Below are positions 1 through 7,817 of a stretch of 64,000 nucleotides of DNA, one piece after another. The DNA comes from Marinifilum sp. D737. GTDB taxonomy: Bacteria; Bacteroidota; Bacteroidia; Bacteroidales; Marinifilaceae. The notes under the pieces are model-generated. The model saw nothing but the letters and a program-made list of their open reading frames with translations, was not told where the DNA came from and searched no databases. The position numbers were made by a program, and so were the translations under genes. The stretch is from NCBI RefSeq assembly GCF_026672275.1, contig NZ_JANQCD010000023.1:1-64000 (forward strand). Reading direction: 5' to 3'. Position 1 is the stretch's first letter. Each line of letters begins with the position of its first letter.

Positions 1-165
1 TTTATTTACAAGTTAAGCCATTATTATTGCGAAGTAAAGTTTTTATTGTTAGATTTATGAACAAGTTATCAAGAGTTGTGCAACAGGCACAAAAGTTAAA
101 ATTTACGGACTTTGATGTCCAACAAGATAATGTAACAAAAACAATAAACGTAAGAGGTACTTGAT

Positions 166-215
166 AAAGCGGTGGTTTAAAATCGCCCACAAATTTTAGC
201 AAGACCATTAGTGGC
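166..215 (+). repeat. Cassette-boundary-like repeat, copy A
   Basis: This 50-base stretch ends just before the GlxA-type regulator. It resembles 61666-61713, which lies just before the CPBP protease gene: both read (with small changes) gcggtg...atcgccc, then aaattttag, then aagacc. The half-match GTCCAAC at 117-123 fits the RYYYAAC half-core of integron attC sites, but the other core is not clear. I call it a dispersed boundary-like repeat; an attC-type origin is inference. Confidence 0.5.
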
Positions 216-242
216 AAGCAGGACAGACCGAACAATTTAAGT

Positions 243-1211
243 ATGGAACAAGAACAAGCAATACCAACAGTTTATTTTTACATTCCTGAACAAGTTACGA
301 TTCTTGATTTAAGTGGTGTTTTGCAAGTATTTGAGGAAGCTAAATTTTTAGGATTTAATTATCATTTTGAATTTATTAGCAGTCAGTCAAAGGTAAATTG
401 CTCTTCTGGTTTAGAATTATCTGCACTAAATGATTTTAAAGAAACTAGTCCAACAAAAAATGATATTATTTTCATATCTGGTGCAAGTACGCATCAAATG
501 ATTCACTGTAGCGAAGACCAATCCTTTTTCGACTGGTTAAAAAGAGCTCACACTAATGAAACTACTATTTGCAGTATTTGCAGCGGAGCTTTTCTTCTGG
601 CCAAATCAGGACTTCTAAATCACAAAGAATGTACTACGCATTGGGGTTTCATAAAGAAAATGAAAACAGAATTTCCACTATTGAAAATACAAGACAATAC
701 TTTATTTACGAAGTCCGACAATATTTATACCAGCGCAGGAGTAGTTACAGGTATTGATTTGGCATTGTTTTTAATTGAGGAAAGGCATGGAAAACAGATT
801 GCAACTGAGGTTGCGAAAGGATTAGTTGTTTATAAAAGAAGACACGCTACAGACGAACAGGAAAGCGTGTATCTGCAAAACAGAAGTCACCAGGATGAAA
901 AGATTCATATTGTACAAGATTGGATCATCCATAATTTAGAGGATGCTTCTACCATTGAAAATTTGGCAGAATTGGTACATGTTAGTCCACGAAACTTAAC
1001 TCGAACCTTTAAAAAAAGGACAGGTGTTACCATTGCCGAATACCGTACCAAATTGAGAATTGAAAAAGCTAAAAGTTTATTGAGTAATTCAGATTATAAA
1101 ATTGAACACATCGCCAATTTATGTGGTTACAGAACTTCAAAACAATTGCGAATGGTACTCGAAAAACACCATGAATCTTTACCGTCTGAGTTTAAAAACA
1201 AGTTGTCCTAA
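243..1211 (+). CDS. GlxA/AraC-family transcriptional regulator with DJ-1/PfpI domain
   Basis: A 322-residue protein with the two-part layout of GlxA-like regulators. Residues about 8-185 form a DJ-1/PfpI-like domain, with the nucleophile-elbow motif SICSGAFLLA (Cys113). Residues about 218-318 carry two AraC helix-turn-helix motifs (TIENLAELVHVSPRNLTRTF and the second around IANLCGYRTSKQ). Such regulators usually lack enzyme activity in the N-terminal domain and use it for sensing. The isochorismatase-like gene follows 75 bases downstream in the same direction and is the likely target or partner. The pair is flanked by repeat and palindrome elements, suggesting joint acquisition. Family is clear; the effector is unknown. 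Confidence 0.88.
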   Translation: MEQEQAIPTVYFYIPEQVTILDLSGVLQVFEEAKFLGFNYHFEFISSQSKVNCSSGLELSALNDFKETSPTKNDIIFISGASTHQMIHCSEDQSFFDWLKRAHTNETTICSICSGAFLLAKSGLLNHKECTTHWGFIKKMKTEFPLLKIQDNTLFTKSDNIYTSAGVVTGIDLALFLIEERHGKQIATEVAKGLVVYKRRHATDEQESVYLQNRSHQDEKIHIVQDWIIHNLEDASTIENLAELVHVSPRNLTRTFKKRTGVTIAEYRTKLRIEKAKSLLSNSDYKIEHIANLCGYRTSKQLRMVLEKHHESLPSEFKNKLS

Positions 1212-1286
1212 AATGACTATAGTTTGACCTTTTTCATCATGCATTACCAAAGTACTTTTATCATTATTAACTAAAGAATTAAAATA

Positions 1287-1856
1287 ATGAGTTTAAAAGA
1301 GCAAAATGCAGCACTAATCTTAATTGATTTTCAAAAAGGTTTTGATCAAGGCGAGTATCTGGATAAAAACAGGAATAATATAGATGCCGAAAAAAAAGCG
1401 TCTATAATTCTAAACAAATGGAGAGAATTAAATTTGCCTGTTTTTCATATCATCCATAACTCAATAAATCCAAATTCACACTTTCGTGAATCGAGGTCAG
1501 GATTCGAAATAAAAGATGAAGTGAAACCAATAAAGGGAGAACCAGTGATTAAAAAAAATGTCCACAGCGCATTTATTGGTACAGATTTAAAAGAAAGATT
1601 GGACAAGCAAGGAATCAATAGCCTGGTAATTATTGGGATGACCACCAACCATTGTGTGTCAACATCGACTAGAATGGCTGGGGACTTCGGATTTGATACT
1701 TTTTTAATATCAGATGCCACTGCAACATTTGACAGAATAGGAATTAATGGAGAAAAATTCTCAGCAGAAATTATTCATCAAACTGCTTTGTCTAATTTGA
1801 ATAATGATTTTGCAAAGGTGGTTGATACAAAAAGAATACTTGAATTGGTAGAATAA
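1287..1856 (+). CDS. Isochorismatase-family cysteine hydrolase
   Basis: A 189-residue protein matching the isochorismatase/nicotinamidase fold. The candidate catalytic triad is visible: Asp14 in ALILIDFQ, Lys90 in KNVHSAF, and Cys123 in GMTTNHCVST, with the usual cis-peptide stretch before the cysteine. Length is typical. Family members hydrolyse amides or isochorismate-like vinyl ethers; the substrate cannot be read from sequence. It follows the GlxA-type regulator and is probably co-transcribed. GlxA-like regulator plus isochorismatase-like hydrolase is a recurring pairing, so a regulated catabolic or detoxifying role is a fair inference. Confidence 0.85.
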   Translation: MSLKEQNAALILIDFQKGFDQGEYLDKNRNNIDAEKKASIILNKWRELNLPVFHIIHNSINPNSHFRESRSGFEIKDEVKPIKGEPVIKKNVHSAFIGTDLKERLDKQGINSLVIIGMTTNHCVSTSTRMAGDFGFDTFLISDATATFDRIGINGEKFSAEIIHQTALSNLNNDFAKVVDTKRILELVE

Positions 1857-1880
1857 ATACCAGCCGCTAACAATAAAATG

Positions 1881-1977
1881 TACGTAATGCGGGGAAATGT
1901 ATTATTTGAAACTTTTATACATTTACTAAAATAGTAGGGGGTTTATCGTTTTGTGCTTCTAAATCCCGCACTACGTA
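1881..1977 (+). repeat. Stem-loop boundary element after the isochorismatase gene
   Basis: The arms tacgtaatgcggg (1881-1893) and cccgcactacgta (1965-1977) pair with one mismatch, which becomes a G-T wobble if the bottom strand folds. They enclose about 70 bases. No T-run follows, so it does not look like an ordinary terminator. With the repeat at 166-215 it brackets the two preceding genes. Gapped palindromes of this kind recall folded attC sites, but clear core boxes are missing. Confidence 0.5.
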
Positions 1978-2034
1978 TATTCAATCCGATGCAAATGGAT
2001 TTGTGTTTTGATTTTGTCATTTCATCAGAATACA

Positions 2035-2961
2035 CTATTTCACCCTGACAAAATTGCCTTTGGCAAATCCGCTTCCTTGCACAATGGAACATTTGGAAGC
2101 TTTTCCGTTTCCAACACTGGCATCGGTAATTTTGATTTCACCAATTTTGGTATCAACACTTCCCAACGAAATGCCTGTGTCAGGATCAATCAGATCTTCT
2201 CCTTTGCTGTAAACGGCAAATACATCACCAACTTGCAAACCATCGGCTTCTCCCGAGTTGATAAACACAATTCCTCCTTTTTCGGTGATTACTTTGGCTT
2301 GCCAGGGAATGTTATTGGCGCTGTTATCTATCATGGCTACTACATCTTCAATGGCTTCGCGAGCTGCTTTTCCAACCAAGGACTCATCAAAATCCTTCCT
2401 GTCCTTAAAGGCGAGTTTATTGGTTCTCAGTTTTAAGCCTTTTGCCGATTTCTTCTTTCTTACATTCTCTGCAGTAATAATTTCTCCAGTGTTTGTATTT
2501 ACCATGCGAACATCCACACCCACTACAGCTTGCTGGTTCGAAACCCCAATGCCCAGGCCTTTAATGGCGCCTCCGGTTTCTCCTTTTTTGTATCCAAATT
2601 CCGATACCGATCCGATTACAGCAATCTCAACACCCAACACCTGACCAATTTTCGCAGCGCTTTGTTGTGTAACTCTACCAGACTGACCAAAATCCTGCTC
2701 GTTCAGGATACGGTCAATTTCTGCACGTTCCATTACCCTGTAATTGCCTGATTTAACCAAAGCAGTGGTAAGCATATCGCTAACTCCATCTCCAACTCCC
2801 TTGTTGTTCCACCATCTCCAGCTTTTATCGGTTTTATCTTCAAACACAAAAACCGCAATTCTCTTTTTGATTTGAGGTTGTTGTGCTGATACTTTAAAAG
2901 CTATGAATGAAAACAAGACAAGCAAAGCACTTATCTTGATAAGATTTCCGATTTTTTTCAT
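2035..2961 (-). CDS. CsgG-family exported protein
   Basis: A 308-residue protein with an N-terminal signal peptide (hydrophobic stretch at residues 10-24, probable cleavage after KVSA) and a CsgG-like domain over residues about 35-210. Family landmarks include RIAVFVFEDKT, DMLTTALVKSGNYRVMERAEID and the GxVSEFGYK segment. CsgG itself is the outer-membrane lipoprotein pore for curli export. This copy has no lipobox cysteine, and no csgE or csgF homologue is nearby, so a curli role is unsupported. The C-terminal 90 residues (VITEKGGIVFINSGEADGLQVGDVF) form an extra small domain seen in many Bacteroidota and proteobacterial homologues. It is alone on its strand, downstream of the aro operon terminator. 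Confidence 0.8.
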   Translation of the reverse strand: MKKIGNLIKISALLVLFSFIAFKVSAQQPQIKKRIAVFVFEDKTDKSWRWWNNKGVGDGVSDMLTTALVKSGNYRVMERAEIDRILNEQDFGQSGRVTQQSAAKIGQVLGVEIAVIGSVSEFGYKKGETGGAIKGLGIGVSNQQAVVGVDVRMVNTNTGEIITAENVRKKKSAKGLKLRTNKLAFKDRKDFDESLVGKAAREAIEDVVAMIDNSANNIPWQAKVITEKGGIVFINSGEADGLQVGDVFAVYSKGEDLIDPDTGISLGSVDTKIGEIKITDASVGNGKASKCSIVQGSGFAKGNFVRVK

Positions 2962-3118
2962 TTTGGTTTAAGTTTAGTTAATATTCTAAAAATCAACAGA
3001 TAGGAAAAGTAAGTTACGGAAATTTGAGGAGCTTGTAAAGAGGGAAAATTCATCATTCTCAGCTAAAGCAGAGGAGATGAGGAGGGTATAATTGAAAATT
3101 TGCAAGAATTATGAATTG

Positions 3119-3138
3119 CCTCGGGTTTTAACCCGAGG
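3119..3138. repeat. Perfect short palindrome
   Basis: Nine-base arms cctcgggtt and aacccgagg enclose a 2-base loop. It lies just beyond the aro operon terminator and lacks an adjacent T-run, so it is more like a REP-type palindrome or a protein site than a second terminator. Confidence 0.5.
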
Positions 3139-3151
3139 ATAAAATAGATTT

Positions 3152-3186
3152 CAAAAAAAAAGAGACACCCAAAGGCATCTCTTTTC
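3152..3186 (-). terminator. Intrinsic terminator of the aromatic operon
   Basis: On the minus strand, AAAGAGATGCC and GGTGTCTCTTT form an 11-bp stem (two G-U wobbles) closed by a small loop and followed by nine T. It lies 200 bases past the aroC stop codon and ends the eight-gene operon. Confidence 0.85.
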
Positions 3187-3384
3187 ATTGATTGAAACAT
3201 AGGTCTAAATATATAATACCGATTATTAATTTGTATGATCCATTTGTTTATGCTACTCCAAATGACTAACAAATTATATATCGGCATTAACCATTGTAAT
3301 AAGCAAAATGATTTTATCAATTATTTTGATATACAATTGGTATAACATGCAATGACCTATTGTACCAACAATTATGTATCGGTA

Positions 3385-4365
3385 TTATCTTCTTGCTTGA
3401 TCGATTAGTTTTAAGTCTGCCAGTGCAATGGCGGCAGCAGCTTCAATAATCACCGGGATGCGAAGTGCAATACAGGCATCGTGGCGACCTTCAATCAGCA
3501 GTTCTTCTACTTTTCCTTTCGCAAAGTTCATGGTGTTCTGAGTTTTCCCAATGGATGAGGTTGGCTTGATGGCTACCCGGAAAACCAATTCATTGCCATT
3601 GGTAATTCCTCCATTGATACCACCTGCGTGATTGGTTTCTGTTTTTCCAGTTTCATCGATAAAGTTATCGTTGTGCTGAGAGCCTTTCATTTTAGCAGCT
3701 TCGAAACCCGAACCAAATTCAATGCCCTTGGTTGCTGGAATGGCAAAAATCAGATGGGAAATCATTGATTCAACAGAATCGAAAAATGGTTCACCGTATC
3801 CGATTGGAAGATGGTTTGCTTTACACTCCACAATTCCTCCAATGGAATCATGTTCAAGCAGAGCTTCTTCAATGGCAGCGTCAAAATCGGTTCTACCACC
3901 TATTTCGGTAAGCTTGGCATCAATGCTAACATCTCCCAATATCTTTTTCGCTACCACACCCGCTGCTACAATTCCCAGGGTAATTCTTCCTGAAAAGTGA
4001 CCGCCTCCCGTGTAGTCGTTGTTCTTTCCAAATTTATGCTGCGCAACAAAATCGGCATGTCCGGGACGTGGACTGTCCAATAAATTGCTGTAATCTTTCG
4101 ATTGGGTATTCTTGTTTCTGAACAGGATAATGATTGGAGCTCCCGTTGTTTTGCCTTCAAAAGTTCCACTTAAAATGGCTGGTAAATCTTTCTCAATTCT
4201 TGGAGTGGTTCCTCTTGCTCCAGATTTTCTGCGACCTAAATCGTGCATTAAATCTTCTTCAGTAAGAGGAATTCCTGCCGGACAACCATCAATGGTTATG
4301 CCAACCCCTTTACCATGTGATTCACCAAATATGCTTAATCTGAATATTCTTCCGAAATTGTTCAT
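3385..4365 (-). CDS. aroC: Chorismate synthase
   Basis: A 326-residue chorismate synthase, which converts EPSP to chorismate with reduced FMN, the last step of the shikimate pathway. Signatures are present: GESHGKGVGITIDGCPAG near the N terminus, RRKSGARGTTPR, the RPGHADF segment and GGGHFSGRITLGIVAAG. The C terminus (GRHDACIALRIPVIIEAAAAIALAD) is intact. It is the last gene of the operon, 28 bases after the GNAT gene and before the terminator. Length is at the short end for the family, as in other Bacteroidota. Confidence 0.97.
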   Translation of the reverse strand: MNNFGRIFRLSIFGESHGKGVGITIDGCPAGIPLTEEDLMHDLGRRKSGARGTTPRIEKDLPAILSGTFEGKTTGAPIIILFRNKNTQSKDYSNLLDSPRPGHADFVAQHKFGKNNDYTGGGHFSGRITLGIVAAGVVAKKILGDVSIDAKLTEIGGRTDFDAAIEEALLEHDSIGGIVECKANHLPIGYGEPFFDSVESMISHLIFAIPATKGIEFGSGFEAAKMKGSQHNDNFIDETGKTETNHAGGINGGITNGNELVFRVAIKPTSSIGKTQNTMNFAKGKVEELLIEGRHDACIALRIPVIIEAAAAIALADLKLIDQARR

Positions 4366-4393
4366 GTTCTATGTTTCTTATGCTATGTGTGCT

Positions 4394-4942
4394 CTAAATT
4401 AATGTTTTTGTCATGATAACATTGTCAATATATTCGCCATCATGTGTTTTTATGAATTTTTCTTGCCTGCCATTCTCTTCAAAACCAAATTTGCGATACA
4501 TATGTAAGCCTGATAAGTTGGTACCAAATACCTGTAACCATAAAAGTTCTATATCATCATTCTTTTGGTAGCTATCAATCATTTTCTGAAACAGAAGAGA
4601 ACCAACTCCCTTGTTTTGCCAAGCTTCATGAACACCCATACCAATGTATCCTGTGTGCTGAAGCATGCTTCTTCGGCTGGATGTTACATCAATATTGCCA
4701 ATAATTCCACCTTCATATTCCGCAATTAGCAATAAACTGTTTGGAGCAGAGTTTAGCTCATTAATCCAGTTTTCAATTTCTGTATCCGACTTATCAAATT
4801 CCTCTCTTGTAAAAGGAATGGTAATTCCATTGATATAGGAAAGAATACAATTTCTAAGTGAATGAGCATCCGAAATGTTTGCCTCACGAAGAGTAATTTC
4901 TTTGCCAGATTTGCTGGTGTGTATAGAAGGCTCGATTTTCAT
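4394..4942 (-). CDS. GNAT-family N-acetyltransferase
   Basis: A 182-residue GNAT protein. The acetyl-CoA-binding loop is visible as AWQNKGVGSLLFQKMID (Q-x-x-G-x-G type), followed by the LQVFGTNLSGLHMYRKFGFEENG motif typical of RimI-like or small-molecule acetyltransferases. It sits inside the aromatic operon, 15 bases after the DUF523 gene and 28 before aroC, so it is co-transcribed with them. No link to aromatic biosynthesis is known to me; the substrate is unknown. Confidence 0.85.
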   Translation of the reverse strand: MKIEPSIHTSKSGKEITLREANISDAHSLRNCILSYINGITIPFTREEFDKSDTEIENWINELNSAPNSLLLIAEYEGGIIGNIDVTSSRRSMLQHTGYIGMGVHEAWQNKGVGSLLFQKMIDSYQKNDDIELLWLQVFGTNLSGLHMYRKFGFEENGRQEKFIKTHDGEYIDNVIMTKTLI

Positions 4943-4957
4943 CGCTAGTGTTTTATT

Positions 4958-5389
4958 TTATTCTTTAAAGTTCGTTTCAATTTTGATTTCAATTCCTTGC
5001 TTTGACAATAGTTTGGCGGTCAATCCTTTTCCTTTGATTTTCTTTCCCGTAAAGCTGCCATCGTAAATCATTCCAAATCCACATGATGGACTATTGGCTT
5101 TTAAAATGGCTTGTTTGCAATCCAGAATTTTTGCAATCTCGGCTACCTTTTCAGCTCCCAGAAGGAATTGTGCTGTGCAATCAACTCGATCCTTTGTCAT
5201 CACCTTTAATTGATTGTTCTCTTTCACAATTTCGCAAGGAGTTCGTGGGGTAGACAAGCCTCCTAATTCTTCTGGACACAATGCAATGGCTTTTCCCGAT
5301 AAAACCAGTTCTTTGATTTCAGCTACCAGGTTGTCATTGCCATCGTATCTGCATTTTACTCCTGCCAAACAGGAACTTACTATGATCAT
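4958..5389 (-). CDS. DUF523 (TudS-like) protein
   Basis: A 143-residue DUF523 protein. The family includes TudS, an iron-sulfur thiouracil desulfurase. The conserved cysteine motifs are present: SSCLAGVKCRYDG (Cys7, Cys13), LCPEELGGLSTPR (Cys38) and NSPSCGFG (Cys103); three conserved cysteines in the family hold the cluster. It lies 12 bases after aroA and 15 before the GNAT gene. A sulfur-removal or thiouracil-scavenging role follows from the family. Why it is in this operon is not explained by known biology. Confidence 0.82.
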   Translation of the reverse strand: MIIVSSCLAGVKCRYDGNDNLVAEIKELVLSGKAIALCPEELGGLSTPRTPCEIVKENNQLKVMTKDRVDCTAQFLLGAEKVAEIAKILDCKQAILKANSPSCGFGMIYDGSFTGKKIKGKGLTAKLLSKQGIEIKIETNFKE

Positions 5390-5401
5390 TGATATTGATT
5401 T

Positions 5402-6679
5402 TTATACAAATTGACTTTTGAAATAGAATTCGGCAACGCCGCCACCAATCTTTCTCAAATCCGTGAAAAAATCAGGGTAAGACTTTGCAACACAATCATG
5501 ATCACCAATTTCCACTGGATATTTGGAATTTAATCCGGCAACAGCCAATGCCATTGCAATCCTGTGATCGTTATTACTGTTTGTGATGCCGCCAATTAAT
5601 CTTCCTCCCGGAATTACCATTTCATCGCCTTCAATTCGAATAGGTACGGCAAGTTTTCCAAATTCCTTCTGCAGAACGATACTGCGATTGCTCTCCTTGT
5701 GCTCCAGTCGATGTACTCCTTTAATTCTTGTATCGCCATTACAATGAACGGCTAAAGCTACCAAAGGAGGGAAAAGATCCGGACAATGAGTTGCATCAAA
5801 TTCAAAGGCGTTCAATCCTTTCTTTTCAATCGTCAGGCTATTGCCATTCCAATGTAAACTTGCTCCGCATTTTTTCAAAGCATCCAAAATGGCAATGTCG
5901 GCCTGGTACGAATATGGATTCAAATTATCAAGGGTAAGTTTACCTTTCAATGCTCCGGCTACCAGAAGTGGTGCCGCTGAACTCCAATCGGCTTCCACTG
6001 TGTATTCTGTGGCTTTGTACTGCTGATTTCCTTTGATGGTAAAGCGCTTGTAATTTTCATGGCTGATTTCAATCCCAAAATCCTTTAACAAATCAATGGT
6101 CATGTTGATATAAGGAATGCTCTTGAGATTGGTTACCTCCAAAATCGTATCTTCTTTCCTGCAAGGCAATGCCATTAAAAGACCTGTTAAGAACTGAGAA
6201 CCCAATGCCCCGTTGATCACGGCAGTATTATTTTTATAGCCACCTTCCAACTCGATGGGAAGTAATCCTTTACCAGGATTTTTACATTCTATTCCCAGTG
6301 CTTCCAGTCCTTCAAGAATATTGTGAACCGGGCGTTTTAGAATACTTCCACGACCATTAATACATACTGGTTCGGGATTTAAAGCCAAAATAGGAGAGAA
6401 CATTCTTAATGATAATCCTGATTCTCCTACCATTACAGATTTGGCAGCATTCTCTTTATTGCTTTTTACAAGGATTTTATGTCCCAAATCCGTAAGATCG
6501 GCACCCATTTTTTGAATGATATTGCTTGCTGCAGTGGCATCATCACATTTACATGGATTTAGAATGCTTGTTTCTCCTTTTGCCAAAGCGGCTGCGGCCA
6601 ATGCTCGTTGCATCATGCTTTTGGAACTGGGAGGAGTGATGCTCCCTTTTACATTTGAATTTTGAATTCGAACTCTCAT
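5402..6679 (-). CDS. aroA: 3-phosphoshikimate 1-carboxyvinyltransferase (EPSP synthase)
   Basis: A 425-residue EPSP synthase, which joins shikimate 3-phosphate and PEP. The N-terminal substrate loop is GSITPPSSKSMMQRALAAAA, a divergent form of the usual PGDKSxxHR motif but with the key Lys and Ser kept. Further landmarks are NGALGSQFLTGLLMALP, EADWSSAAPLLVAGAL and the C-terminal NNDHRIAMALAVAGL. It follows aroB by 10 bases and precedes the DUF523 gene by 12. The altered N-terminal loop may matter for inhibitor sensitivity, but I cannot judge that from sequence. Confidence 0.95.
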   Translation of the reverse strand: MRVRIQNSNVKGSITPPSSKSMMQRALAAAALAKGETSILNPCKCDDATAASNIIQKMGADLTDLGHKILVKSNKENAAKSVMVGESGLSLRMFSPILALNPEPVCINGRGSILKRPVHNILEGLEALGIECKNPGKGLLPIELEGGYKNNTAVINGALGSQFLTGLLMALPCRKEDTILEVTNLKSIPYINMTIDLLKDFGIEISHENYKRFTIKGNQQYKATEYTVEADWSSAAPLLVAGALKGKLTLDNLNPYSYQADIAILDALKKCGASLHWNGNSLTIEKKGLNAFEFDATHCPDLFPPLVALAVHCNGDTRIKGVHRLEHKESNRSIVLQKEFGKLAVPIRIEGDEMVIPGGRLIGGITNSNNDHRIAMALAVAGLNSKYPVEIGDHDCVAKSYPDFFTDLRKIGGGVAEFYFKSQFV

Positions 6680-6689
6680 TGTTTTGTGG

Positions 6690-7733
6690 TTATTGTATTG
6701 GTTTTGGGTCCTTGCAAAGTTGAATGACCTTGCTTTTTAAATCTTCAATTGGAATTGACTTGATGCAAGCTTCTCCAATTTTTGTTAATAGTATAAAGTC
6801 AATAGAAGAGCGATTCTTTTTCTTGTCTTTGATCAGAAAATCATTAATGATTTCCGCTGGAACTTCATGATCAACAGGTAGCTTGAATTTTTTGAGAAGT
6901 GAAATGACCTCTGAGCTTTCTTCTTGATCCAATCCACACATTTCTTCTGATAGTTTTGTTGCCAAAGCCATTCCTACGGATACGGCCTCGCCATGCGTTA
7001 AATCAGAATTGTTTTCGATAGCATGACCAATGGTGTGACCAAAATTCAACTTTTTACGCTCACCTCTTTCAAATGGATCGTTGTTTACCACATCAGTTTT
7101 GATTGATACTGCTCTGTAAATCAAATCTTCCATTAGTGTTGGTTCCAACTTCAACAGTGCATCCTTATTGTCTTTCAAAAATCCGAAAAGATTTTTATCC
7201 TTAATGAAAGCATGTTTAATCACCTCTCCAAATCCACTTCTTACTTCGCGCTCAGGCAGTGTTTTTAGCAGTTGTGGATCGCAAATTACAAACTGGGGAG
7301 GATTGAAAACACCAATCATATTTTTGAGCTTGCCAAAATTGATTCCGTTTTTTCCGCCAACACTTGCATCTACTTGCGATAAAAGGGAAGTAGAGATGAA
7401 TCCAAACTCTAATCCTCGCATAAAGATAGAAGCAACAAAGCCTGTAACATCACAAACCAATCCGCCACCCATTCCCAATAGGTAGCTGTTTCTATCGGCT
7501 CCGGATTCAAGCAATTTTTCTACAATCTTTTCTACTGATGACCAGGTTTTAATCCCTTCGCCACAGCCAATTACGATGTGATCAAAGTCATCTATAAAAC
7601 TTTTGTAATGAGCGTATATATTTTCATCGCAAATTAAAAAGCACTTCTTCTCAGGCAAGTATTTTTTAATGTTAAGATAAGATTCACCAATTAAGATTGT
7701 GCTGTTCTGATTTTCGATGTGTATGCTTTTCAT
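6690..7733 (-). CDS. aroB: 3-dehydroquinate synthase
   Basis: A 347-residue dehydroquinate synthase, which cyclises DAHP with NAD and a divalent metal. The NAD-binding GMGGGLVCDVTGFVAS motif is followed by FISTSLLSQVDASVGGKNGIN, and the metal-ligand region GHTIGHAIENNSDLTHGEAVSVGMA is intact. It lies 84 bases after the DAHP synthase/chorismate mutase gene and 10 before aroA. Only some shikimate steps are present here: aroQ/D, aroE and aroK must lie elsewhere. Confidence 0.96.
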   Translation of the reverse strand: MKSIHIENQNSTILIGESYLNIKKYLPEKKCFLICDENIYAHYKSFIDDFDHIVIGCGEGIKTWSSVEKIVEKLLESGADRNSYLLGMGGGLVCDVTGFVASIFMRGLEFGFISTSLLSQVDASVGGKNGINFGKLKNMIGVFNPPQFVICDPQLLKTLPEREVRSGFGEVIKHAFIKDKNLFGFLKDNKDALLKLEPTLMEDLIYRAVSIKTDVVNNDPFERGERKKLNFGHTIGHAIENNSDLTHGEAVSVGMALATKLSEEMCGLDQEESSEVISLLKKFKLPVDHEVPAEIINDFLIKDKKKNRSSIDFILLTKIGEACIKSIPIEDLKSKVIQLCKDPKPIQ

Positions 7734-7817
7734 TTTTTTAAATAGATGTTAGATTTTAGAGGATAGATATGAGAATTAAATGCCTTAACTCTCATATCTA
7801 AGTTCTTTTATCTCAAG

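Larger units (their letters stand above)
2962..3384. other. Spacer between aroC and the CsgG-family gene
   Basis: This 423-base gap should hold the promoter of the CsgG-family gene, but I see no clean TAnnTTTG match. It contains a palindrome (3119-3138) and the aro operon terminator (3152-3186). The open frame across 3063-3320 runs through the terminator and has no protein-like features, so I treat the gap as non-coding. Confidence 0.6.

Noticed and set aside
2-235. Minus-strand open frame of 77 codons
   Set aside because: It runs through the repeat at 166-215, has a Cys-rich composition unlike its neighbours and no domain or upstream signals.
2035-2961. Curli export locus
   Set aside because: Only the CsgG-like domain is present, without a lipobox, csgE, csgF or curlin-like genes.
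3063-3320. Minus-strand open frame of 85 codons
   Set aside because: It reads through the aro operon terminator and has no protein-like pattern.
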